This document shows positions 50,218 to 57,757 of a stretch of 64,000 bases of DNA, piece after piece (the first letter of the stretch is position 1; every line of letters begins with the position of its first letter). Source of the DNA: Mucisphaera sp965279675 (GTDB taxonomy: Bacteria > Planctomycetota > Phycisphaerae > Phycisphaerales > Phycisphaeraceae); NCBI RefSeq assembly GCF_965279675.1, contig NZ_CBDIIJ010000002.1, positions 1,426,001 to 1,490,000 of the forward strand. Reading direction: 5' to 3'. Below the pieces are notes generated by a model. That model had not been told where the DNA came from and ran no database searches. It was given only the letters and a program-made list of their open reading frames with translations. The position numbers and the translations under genes were made by a program.

Positions 50218-51408
50218 ATGAGCACCGCACCCCCGCCCATCCCCGATCAGCCCTCGAACCCGGAGACACAGAGCCTCCGGGCCGAGATCATCGCCACCCG
50301 ACGCGAACTCGCCGGCACCTACGAAGAGCTCAGCCTCATCGACCGCATCGCCAGCCACGTCGAACACGCCGAGTCCGCCGAACCCGTCCTCGATGAAGCC
50401 ATCGGCGACCTCGCCGAAGTCGCCAGACTCCGACTCGTCGCCCTCGCCCTCGCCGACGACCAGCCCCGGCTCACGTCCCTCCGTGGCAAAATCTACTTCC
50501 CCCCAGACGCCGTCAACAAGATCAAGGCCATCAGAGCCGCCGCCAAACCACTGCTCCGACAGGCCGTCCACCACAAGCACGCCTGGCTCATGAACCTCTG
50601 CGAAAACCCGGAAACACACGAGCTCGCCTCGCTCGGCACCCACGCCGTCGCCATCCCCATCCGACACCGAGGCACCACCATCGGCGTGCTCTTTGGCGTC
50701 GAACGATTCGACCACCAGCCACTCGACACCACCGACCTCGCTCGCTTCGAATCCCTCGCCGCCAGCCTCTCCATCGTCATCCACAACACCATCCTCTTCG
50801 CCGAGATGAGCGCCATGTTCCTCGGAACCCTCCGCGCTCTCTCCGCGTCGATCGACGCCAAGGACAACTACACCCACGGACACTCCAACCGCGTCGCCCT
50901 CCTCACTCGGCAACTCGCCGACCACCTCAGAACCGAACCACGCCAGGCCGAACGCCTCTACCTCTCAGCACTCGTCCACGACCTCGGCAAAATCGGCGTC
51001 CCCGAAAGCATCCTCACCAAGCAAGGAAGACTCACCGACACCGAGTACGAGGCCATCAAGAAACACCCGCAGATCGGTGCCCGTATCCTCGCTGACATCG
51101 AATCGATGACCGACCTTCTCCCAGGCGTCCTCTCGCACCACGAACGATGGGCCGGAGGCGGATACCCCCAGGGCCTCAGCGGCAACGCCATCCCCTTCCA
51201 GGGACGAGTCATCGCACTCGCCGACAGCTTCGACGCCATGCGCTCCAAACGAAGCTACCGAAACGCCATGACCCACCAGCAGGCACTCAATCAAATCTCA
51301 GAGAACGCCGGGACCCAGTTCGATCCTCAACTCGCCGACGCCTTCCTCAAACTCGATTTCACCAACTACAACAACCAACTAGAGCAAACCCACAGACAAG
51401 CCGCCTGA
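50218..51408 (+). CDS. GAF-HD-GYP phosphodiesterase
   Basis: A 396-aa protein likely to cut cyclic di-GMP. The first 190 residues include a GAF-type sensor (ARLRLVALALADDQPRL). The HD-GYP domain has LVHDLGKIGVPESILTKQGRL, then KKHPQIGARIL and HHERWAGGGYPQGL, where alanine stands in place of the usual Asp before GxGYP. The metal-binding His and Asp residues are kept. It is embedded in the pilus operon between the TPR gene and the STAS gene, which suggests local control of pilus assembly. Confidence 0.88.
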   Translation: MSTAPPPIPDQPSNPETQSLRAEIIATRRELAGTYEELSLIDRIASHVEHAESAEPVLDEAIGDLAEVARLRLVALALADDQPRLTSLRGKIYFPPDAVNKIKAIRAAAKPLLRQAVHHKHAWLMNLCENPETHELASLGTHAVAIPIRHRGTTIGVLFGVERFDHQPLDTTDLARFESLAASLSIVIHNTILFAEMSAMFLGTLRALSASIDAKDNYTHGHSNRVALLTRQLADHLRTEPRQAERLYLSALVHDLGKIGVPESILTKQGRLTDTEYEAIKKHPQIGARILADIESMTDLLPGVLSHHERWAGGGYPQGLSGNAIPFQGRVIALADSFDAMRSKRSYRNAMTHQQALNQISENAGTQFDPQLADAFLKLDFTNYNNQLEQTHRQAA

Positions 51409-51417
51409 CCCCGAGCC

Positions 51418-51765
51418 ATGAAGATCAAACGCCAACAACAACAACAAGACCTCGGCATCATCGCACTCATAGGCGATCCCGACCCCAACGACGCCGACAG
51501 ACTCCGAAGAGAGGCCAAAGACCACCTCGGCCACCACGGCCGCGACATCATCATCGACCTCAACCAGGCCCGCGGCCTCAACTCCCGAACACTCGAAACC
51601 CTCCTGGCTATCCAGGAGGAAGTCAGCGAACACCTTGGCCGCCTCATCCTCGCCAACACACCCGCCGTCGTCGAACAGATCCTCCACGTCACACGACTCA
51701 ACCAGCGCTTCGAGCAGGTCCCCACCCTCGACGACGCCGTCGCCAGACTCAGGGAGGCGGCATGA
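51418..51765 (+). CDS. STAS-domain protein (anti-sigma antagonist-like)
   Basis: A 115-aa single STAS domain: IIALIGDPDPNDADRLRREAKDHL and DIIIDLNQARGLNSRTLETLLAI, the loop that carries the phosphorylated serine in SpoIIAA. Here the serine 60 position is kept in LNSRTL. Its stop overlaps the pilB ATG. It may bind a partner switch kinase or the pilus platform. A regulator of the pilus is inferred from position only. Confidence 0.75.
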   Translation: MKIKRQQQQQDLGIIALIGDPDPNDADRLRREAKDHLGHHGRDIIIDLNQARGLNSRTLETLLAIQEEVSEHLGRLILANTPAVVEQILHVTRLNQRFEQVPTLDDAVARLREAA

Positions 51766-53501
51766 GCCAGATACCACCCCACACAGAAAACGCCGCACCC
51801 AAACGCGTCCGCATCGGCGACATCCTCCTGGCCAAGCAGCTCGTCACCCAGGACCAGATCAACGCCGCACTCGAACACCAACGCTCCGAAGGCCGCGGCA
51901 AACTCCTCGGCCAGGTGCTCATCGAGCTCGGCATGGTCACCGAGCAGCAGACCCTCGAAGCCGTCGCCGACGCCCTCGATATCCCCTTCGCCAGGCTCGG
52001 CCCAGGCATTGTCGACACCGCCCTAAGCGACCTGCTCCCCGCCAAGTTCCTCGCCGAGCAGATCGCCGCGCCCCTCTTCCAGATCAACGGCCTCCTCACC
52101 CTCGCCGTCAACGAACCTACCGACGTCTTCCTCATCGAGGAGGTCGAACGCATCACCCAGTCCGCCGTCCAGATCGTCGTCGCCACCAGCGAAGACATCC
52201 GCGACGCCCAACGACTCCTCACCGTCGGGACCATGACCACCTCCGTCGACGACATCGTCCGGGGAAGCGAGTTCACCGACGACATCGCCGACGCCGACAT
52301 CGCCGACATCACCGAAGACGACATCACCGCCGGCAGCTCGCCCGTCATCAAGCTCGTCAACCACGTCCTCTACCAGGCCATCCGCGAACGAGCCTCCGAC
52401 ATCCACATCGAGCCAGGCGACAAATCGCTCCGCGTCCGCTTCCGGGTTGATGGACGACTCGACCAACGCATGACCCCACCCGCCGGCATGCTCGCGCCCA
52501 TCGCCAGCCGCATCAAAATCATGGCCGGCATGGACATCTCCGAGAAACGCATCCCCCAGGATGGCGGCATCTCCATCCACTGCGACGGCCGCGCCGTCGA
52601 CCTCCGCGTCTCCACCATGCCCGGACGCTATGGCGAGAAAATCGTCATCCGAATCATCGACGCCTCCAACGCCCTCGTCGAACTCGAGTCCCTCGGCCTC
52701 AGCCCGAACATGCTCAGACGCTACCTCGATGTCGTCCAGCAGCCCAACGGCATCGTCCTCGTCACAGGACCCACCGGCTCCGGCAAATCCACCACCCTCT
52801 ACGCCACCCTCCGACAGGTCGTCGACCCTACACGCAACGTCTCCACCGTCGAAGACCCGGTCGAGTACGGCGTCGAAGGCGTCAACCAGTTCCAGGTCAA
52901 CGACAAAACCGGCTTCACCTTCTCATCCGCTCTCCGGGCCCTCCTCCGACAGGACCCCGATGTCATCATGGTCGGCGAGATCCGCGACGCAGAAACCGCA
53001 CGCATCGCCACCCAGGCCGCACTCACCGGACACCTCGTCCTCTCAACCCTCCACACCAACGACGCACCCGCCGCCATCACACGCCTCGTCAACATAGGCG
53101 TCGAACCCTACCTCATCGCCGCCTCCGTCCGCGCCGTCATGGCTCAGCGACTCGTCCGCAGACTCTGCATCAACTGCCGCGAACCCGGACCACCCACCGA
53201 CGACGAAAAACGCTTCTTCGACCGCATCGGCGGACCCGTCGCCAACCTCACCGAAGTCCAGCACGCCGTCGGATGCTCCCAGTGCTTCGACACCGGCTAC
53301 CGAGGACGACTCGGCATCTACGAGCTCTACACCCCCTCCGACGAAGCACTCGACGCCGTCTGCCGCGGAGCCTCCCTCCAGGAACTCCGCCAAATTGCGT
53401 CCGCCAGCAACGACTACATCAGCCTCAGAGACGACGGCATCGACAAAGTCGTCGAGGGACACACCACCATCCAGGAACTGCTCACCGCCACCGCGCTCTA
53501 A
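51762..53501 (+). CDS. pilB: Type IV pilus/type II secretion assembly ATPase PilB/GspE
   Basis: A 579-aa hexameric ATPase that drives pilin polymerisation. The N-terminal MshEN-like domain (RIGDILLAKQLVTQDQINAALEHQ, then LLGQVLIELGMVTEQQ) is of the kind that binds cyclic di-GMP in MshE, with changes at the first arginine-leucine-glycine motif. The ATPase has Walker A VTGPTGSGKSTTLYATL near residue 340, Walker B VIMVGEIRDAETA and a zinc site (CINC, then CSQC) near the end. The ATG overlaps the STAS stop. Confidence 0.93.
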   Translation: MSQIPPHTENAAPKRVRIGDILLAKQLVTQDQINAALEHQRSEGRGKLLGQVLIELGMVTEQQTLEAVADALDIPFARLGPGIVDTALSDLLPAKFLAEQIAAPLFQINGLLTLAVNEPTDVFLIEEVERITQSAVQIVVATSEDIRDAQRLLTVGTMTTSVDDIVRGSEFTDDIADADIADITEDDITAGSSPVIKLVNHVLYQAIRERASDIHIEPGDKSLRVRFRVDGRLDQRMTPPAGMLAPIASRIKIMAGMDISEKRIPQDGGISIHCDGRAVDLRVSTMPGRYGEKIVIRIIDASNALVELESLGLSPNMLRRYLDVVQQPNGIVLVTGPTGSGKSTTLYATLRQVVDPTRNVSTVEDPVEYGVEGVNQFQVNDKTGFTFSSALRALLRQDPDVIMVGEIRDAETARIATQAALTGHLVLSTLHTNDAPAAITRLVNIGVEPYLIAASVRAVMAQRLVRRLCINCREPGPPTDDEKRFFDRIGGPVANLTEVQHAVGCSQCFDTGYRGRLGIYELYTPSDEALDAVCRGASLQELRQIASASNDYISLRDDGIDKVVEGHTTIQELLTATAL

Positions 53502-53525
53502 GCAAGCGCCAGCGAGACAAACGCC

Positions 53526-54764
53526 ATGCCCGCGTTCAGCTTCAAAGCAAGAACCGCCAACGGACAGCTCGACCTCGGCGTCCTCGAGGCCGCCAGCCTC
53601 ACCGACGCCGGCGCCAGACTCCGCCAGCGTGGCCTCTTCCCCATCAACATCCAGCCCTCAAAGACCAAACCCACCGAGCAAAGCTCCTCAAGCGCCGCAG
53701 CAGCCCCCACCGACCGGACCACCGTCAAGCGATCCGACGTCATCCTCTTCGCGCACGAACTCGCCATCCTCCTCGACGCTGGCGTCTCCATCCGCGACGC
53801 CCTCGACGCCGTCGCCGACCAGGCCACCGGCGCTAACATGCGCGCCATCCTCGCCGACATCGGCCAGCGCGTGCAGGCCGGAGCCACGCTCTCCGAAAGC
53901 CTCCAGCGATACCCCGCCGCCTTCCCCAAACTCATGATCTCCCTCATCCAGGCCTCCGAAGCCTCCGGCACGCTCTCGGAGATGCTCGAACGTGTCAGCC
54001 TCTACCTCGAACAGGAACAGAAGATCCAGCGAACCGTCCGCTCCGCCATGACCTACCCCGTCGTCATGTTCGTCGCCACGTTCGCCATCACCAGCTTCCT
54101 GATCGGCTTCGTCCTCCCACGCTTCGCCTCCATCTACGCCAGCCGCGGAGCTGACTTGCCCCTGCCCACACAACTCCTCCTCAACATCAGCTACGCCGTC
54201 ACCAACTTCTGGCCGCACATGCTCGCCGCAGCCATCGCCACCACTGTCGCCAGCTTCATCTTCTTCTTCAGAACACAGCCCGGCAAACGCGCGATCGATA
54301 CCGCCAAGCTGCGCCTCCCCCTCATCGGCCCCCTCTTCAACAAGCTCTACCTCACCCGCTCCTTCCGAACCATGAGCGTCATGATCGACGCCGGCGTCCC
54401 GCTCCTCGACCTCATCGCCATCACCCGAGAAGTCACCACCAACCACCACATGGCCAAACTCTGGGACGACGTCGCCGACAAAGTCCAGCAAGGCGGCGCC
54501 ATCTCCACCGTCCTCAACGAATCACCCCTCATCCCCAAACCCGTCTCCCAGATGATCGCCTCAGGAGAACGCGCCGGCCGCGTCTCCGATGTCATGAAAC
54601 GAGCCGCCTCACGAGCCGAAGACGAGTTCGAACAAGGCGTCAAAGCCATGACCCAGTTCGTCGAACCCGCCATGATCGCCGTCCTCGGCATCGTCATCGG
54701 CTTCGTCGCCATCGCCCTCCTCCTTCCCATCTTCTCTGTAGGCAAAGTCGTCTCCGGCGGCTAA
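53526..54764 (+). CDS. pilC: Inner-membrane pilus platform protein PilC/GspF
   Basis: A 412-aa protein of the PilC/GspF family with two repeated cytoplasmic helical domains (DVILFAHELAILLDAGVSIRDALD near residue 72 and FRTMSVMIDAGVPLLDLIA near 275) and three membrane helices (FVATFAITSFLIGFVL, MLAAAIATTVASFIFF, IAVLGIVIGFVAIALLLP). It is the last gene of the operon. PilT and the prepilin peptidase are not in the window. Confidence 0.92.
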   Translation: MPAFSFKARTANGQLDLGVLEAASLTDAGARLRQRGLFPINIQPSKTKPTEQSSSSAAAAPTDRTTVKRSDVILFAHELAILLDAGVSIRDALDAVADQATGANMRAILADIGQRVQAGATLSESLQRYPAAFPKLMISLIQASEASGTLSEMLERVSLYLEQEQKIQRTVRSAMTYPVVMFVATFAITSFLIGFVLPRFASIYASRGADLPLPTQLLLNISYAVTNFWPHMLAAAIATTVASFIFFFRTQPGKRAIDTAKLRLPLIGPLFNKLYLTRSFRTMSVMIDAGVPLLDLIAITREVTTNHHMAKLWDDVADKVQQGGAISTVLNESPLIPKPVSQMIASGERAGRVSDVMKRAASRAEDEFEQGVKAMTQFVEPAMIAVLGIVIGFVAIALLLPIFSVGKVVSGG

Positions 54765-54794
54765 ACCCAAGCCTCCAACAACCCTCCCACTCCT

Positions 54795-54874
54795 TTCACG
54801 AGCCCAAGGCGCAAGCCTTTGGACAATCGCTCCCATCGCCTTCACGAGCCCAAGGCGGAAGCCTTGGGGCAATC
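54795..54874. repeat. Two tandem copies of a GNRA-loop palindrome
   Basis: Two 34-base copies (54795-54828 and 54841-54874, period 46) begin ttcacgagcc. Each folds as CCCAAGGC-loop-GCCTTGGG: the loop is GCAA with one mismatch in the stem in copy 1, and GGAA with a perfect stem in copy 2. Similar short palindromes are scattered in planctomycete genomes. Confidence 0.7.
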
Positions 54875-54903
54875 ACCACACGAACACCAACAAACACGGG
54901 TGG

Positions 54904-54928
54904 CTGTGGGCACGTCGCGTGCCCACAG
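54904..54928. repeat. Perfect 11-bp hairpin, repeat family
   Basis: CTGTGGGCACG and CGTGCCCACAG pair over three bases (TCG). The right arm plus AACCAA (54918-54934, 17 bases) is identical to 60809-60825, and CCACAGAACCAAA recurs at 55131-55143. The palindromic parts can act as a terminator in either direction. Confidence 0.6.
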
Positions 54929-54944
54929 AACCAAAAAGCCATAA

Positions 54945-54965
54945 CCCGGTCGCGACGCGGCCGGG
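54945..54965. repeat. GC-rich hairpin, repeat family
   Basis: CCCGGTCGC pairs with GCGGCCGGG over GAC. The stretch CGGCCGGGCTCTCAA (54958-54972) recurs exactly at 60875-60889, which also has an ataacc start and a hairpin with one mismatch. Confidence 0.55.
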
Positions 54966-55113
54966 CTCTCAACCAACAACACCCAAAGACTCTCCGGAAA
55001 ACCCAACCACTACGAACGCATCTCTCCCACAAGCCTTCTTCTCGATCCAAGTCAAGAGAAACAAGACCAAGAACCTTCAGCCGTGTACCGACGACCAACA
55101 CACATGAGTGGCC

Positions 55114-55134
55114 GTGGCCAGCTCTGCTGGCCAC
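55114..55134. repeat. Perfect 9-bp hairpin with shared tail
   Basis: GTGGCCAGC and GCTGGCCAC pair over TCT, followed by AGAACCAAA, the same tail as the hairpin at 54904. It lies 40 bases from the gyrB stop. Confidence 0.55.
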
Positions 55135-55175
55135 AGAACCAAACAGCTCAAGCGCTTAGACCCACCCCTTCCCGC

Positions 55176-57146
55176 TCAAACATCCAACGCCTCCGCCGTC
55201 TCCGCACGCTCCATGATGAAACGAAAACGCGCCGAAGCATCCTTCCCCATCAACTCATTCACCACCCGATCCGCCTCGATCGCATCCGGAATCTCCACCC
55301 GCAAGAGTCGCCGCGTCCCCGGATTCAACGTCGTCTGCCACAACACCTTCGGCATCATCTCGCCCAACCCCTTGAACCGCGTGATCTCCACCTTCGACCG
55401 GCCATTCAACTCGCCAAGAATACGATCCCGATCCGCATCATCCGCCGCCCAGAACGTCTCCTGACCCACGTCCACCCGATACAGAGGCGGCAAGGCGATG
55501 AACACCCGCTCGTCCTGAATCAGACCCGGCAAAAACCGATAGATAAAAGTCAGCAGCAACGTCGTGATGTGATGCCCGTCCGAATCCGCATCCGCCAGCA
55601 GAATCAACCGCTGGTAACGCATCTTAGACAGATCAAAGTCCTTCCCGATCCCACACCCCAGCGCCGTCACCAGGTCCGCCAACTCCTTGTTGTCCAGCAC
55701 CTTCTTCAGCGTCGCCGACTCCACATTCAGCACCTTCCCCCGAAGCGGCAACACCGCCTGACGCTGACGATCCCGCCCCTGCTTCGCCGACCCACCCGCC
55801 GAATCCCCCTCCACCACAAACAACTCAGTCTCCGTCCGATCCTTCGCTAGACAGTCCGCCAATTTTCCGGGAAGCATCAGCCGAGCCGTAGGCGTTTTCC
55901 GCGACACCGCCGCCGAAGCCGCCCGCGAAGCCTCACGCGCCCGCGCCGCCGCAATGATCCGCGCCACAATCGCCTGTGCCGCCGTCCCGTTCGCATTCAA
56001 CCACTGCTCAAGACTGCTCCGCACCGCATTGTCCACCAGCGCCGTCGCCTCAGCATTGTTCAGCCGATCCTTCGTCTGCCCCTGGAACTGCGGCTCCCCA
56101 ATAAACACCGACACAATCGCAATTAATCCCTCCCGCAAGTCCTCCGCCGTCAGCGTCACACCCCGAGGCGACAACCCATGCGTCTCAATGTAATTCCGAA
56201 CCGCCTTCCCCAGCCCCGCCCGAAACCCATTCTCATGCGTCCCCCCATCCCCCGTCGGGATCCCGTTCACATAACTCCGCACATGCTCATCCGTCGACTC
56301 CGTCCACCGAAGCGTCACCTCCACCCGCCCACCATTCTCCTTTTCCGTCCAGAAACTACTCTCGTGAATCGGCCGGGCACCCCGCTGCGCCATCAGGTGA
56401 TCCAGGTACTGCCGAATCCCCTCCTCATGCCGAAACACAACCTTCTTCTCATCACCCGACGCCCCCTCGTCCTCAAACACCACCCGCAAACCACGATGCA
56501 GATAGCTGATCACCTCCAGCCGCTCTCGAATCACCTTCGCATCAAAACGCGTTTTCGGAAAAATCGTCGCATCAGGCGTGAACCGAATCGTCGTCCCCGT
56601 TCCGCGAGCGCCCGGCTTCGCCTTCAGCTTCCCAGTCGGCTTGCCCGCCACAAACGACAGCGAATACCGCTTCCCATCCCGACGCACCTCCGCATCCAGC
56701 CGCTTCGACAACGCATTCACCACCGACGCCCCAACCCCATGCAACCCGCCCGACGTCTTGTAGTTCTGACCCTCAAACTTCCCGCCCGCATGGAGCGTCG
56801 TCAGGATGATCTCTAGCGCCGACTTCTTGTGCTTCGGATGCACGTCCACCGGAATCCCACGCCCATTGTCCGAAACCGTCACAGTCTCCCCGTCCGCGCC
56901 AAGGGTCACCACCACCTCGCTCGCATGACCGTTCATCGCCTCGTCAACAGAGTTGTCCACCACCTCCCACACCAGATGATGCAACCCAGCCGAACCCACA
57001 CCCCCGATGTACATCCCCGGACGCTTCCGAACCGGATCCAACCCCTCCAGAACCGTGATGTCCTTCGCGCTGTACGCAGCAGCAGCAGCCGGTGGAACCG
57101 CGGCAGGGGGGGGAGGGGGGGGTGGAGCGGGGGGAGGGGGGGTCAT
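55176..57146 (-). CDS. gyrB: DNA gyrase/topoisomerase IV subunit B with polyproline N-terminus
   Basis: ATPase subunit of a type II topoisomerase. The 656-aa length lies near ParE but the sequence reads as GyrB: EVVDNSVDEAMNGHA at about residue 65 (ATP site), FVVEGDSAGGSAKQGRDR near 455, and ADADSDGHHITTLLLTF near 530 (TOPRIM metal site). The first 26 residues are unlike any standard GyrB: MTPPPPAPPPPPPPAAVP followed by Ala. They are encoded by C-runs of 6 to 8. AAGGAGG stands six bases before the ATG, so this start is well supported. It lacks the 160-residue insert of E. coli GyrB. Confidence 0.93.
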   Translation of the reverse strand: MTPPPPAPPPPPPPAAVPPAAAAAYSAKDITVLEGLDPVRKRPGMYIGGVGSAGLHHLVWEVVDNSVDEAMNGHASEVVVTLGADGETVTVSDNGRGIPVDVHPKHKKSALEIILTTLHAGGKFEGQNYKTSGGLHGVGASVVNALSKRLDAEVRRDGKRYSLSFVAGKPTGKLKAKPGARGTGTTIRFTPDATIFPKTRFDAKVIRERLEVISYLHRGLRVVFEDEGASGDEKKVVFRHEEGIRQYLDHLMAQRGARPIHESSFWTEKENGGRVEVTLRWTESTDEHVRSYVNGIPTGDGGTHENGFRAGLGKAVRNYIETHGLSPRGVTLTAEDLREGLIAIVSVFIGEPQFQGQTKDRLNNAEATALVDNAVRSSLEQWLNANGTAAQAIVARIIAAARAREASRAASAAVSRKTPTARLMLPGKLADCLAKDRTETELFVVEGDSAGGSAKQGRDRQRQAVLPLRGKVLNVESATLKKVLDNKELADLVTALGCGIGKDFDLSKMRYQRLILLADADSDGHHITTLLLTFIYRFLPGLIQDERVFIALPPLYRVDVGQETFWAADDADRDRILGELNGRSKVEITRFKGLGEMMPKVLWQTTLNPGTRRLLRVEIPDAIEADRVVNELMGKDASARFRFIMERAETAEALDV

Positions 57147-57200
57147 GGTTCGTCCTCCTTGACGAAGCGATCAATCATACAAGCCACATATCACCAAACG

Positions 57201-57233
57201 AAAAAGGGGGGTAGGCCCCTCAGCCTACCCCCC
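57201..57233 (-). terminator. Rho-independent terminator of the lipoprotein gene
   Basis: On the minus strand GGGGGGTAGGC and GCCTACCCCCC form a perfect 11-bp stem with a six-base loop, followed by TTTTTCG. It lies between the lipoprotein gene and gyrB, so gyrB needs its own promoter. Confidence 0.85.
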
Positions 57234-57287
57234 GGGAGACACAGCTGATCATACATGACCAGCCCGCACGTCAGTTGTTCAGACCGC

Positions 57288-57686
57288 TTAGCGATCCAGC
57301 TCCACACTCACCGTCCGGTCACGATGGATCACAAACCGGATCGGACCCGTATACCCATCCTTGTACCACCGACCCATCTTCAGCGGACGCCAGAACCGGC
57401 CCTTGCCCGGCTCCGTCCAGTGAACCTCCGCATGCCGAGGAGCCGTCAGCGACGGATGCTTCAGGTCCTCATCCTGGTCCGGCCGGATCGTACCGAAGCT
57501 CATCGGCATCTCCGCACCCGTCACCACCACCTCACTGATCTCAAAAGGTGTGTCGTTCTCCACCCAGAAAATCAGCTTACGCTCGGCCTGAGCCGAATCC
57601 GCTTCCGCTTCCTTCGGACCACAACCCGTCAGCAAAGCTGCGGCCATGGCACCCACGGCGAATACAATCACAAAAGGCTTGAACAT
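57288..57686 (-). CDS. Small lipoprotein, unknown
   Basis: A 132-aa protein with a signal peptide and lipobox (LLTGC, cysteine 22). The mature part is a small beta domain (KLIFWVENDTPFEISEVVV, then GPIRFVIHRDRTVSVELDR). It sits between gyrA and gyrB on their strand and ends at a strong terminator. Function unknown. The place between the two gyrase genes is probably chance. Confidence 0.7.
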   Translation of the reverse strand: MFKPFVIVFAVGAMAAALLTGCGPKEAEADSAQAERKLIFWVENDTPFEISEVVVTGAEMPMSFGTIRPDQDEDLKHPSLTAPRHAEVHWTEPGKGRFWRPLKMGRWYKDGYTGPIRFVIHRDRTVSVELDR

Positions 57687-57757
57687 CGGACAACTCCCCT
57701 GTCTCTGGGCCCCGCCGGGACATCCGGCCGCTGGGCGTGCAGAAGAGTTATCGGCCC

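Larger units (their letters stand above)
54765..55175. other. 411-base convergent gap rich in hairpins
   Basis: No gene is seen between the converging pilC and gyrB. It holds a tandem pair of GNRA-loop hairpins, a long perfect hairpin, a second GC-rich hairpin and a third of the same kind. Together they can stop transcription from either side. Confidence 0.6.
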
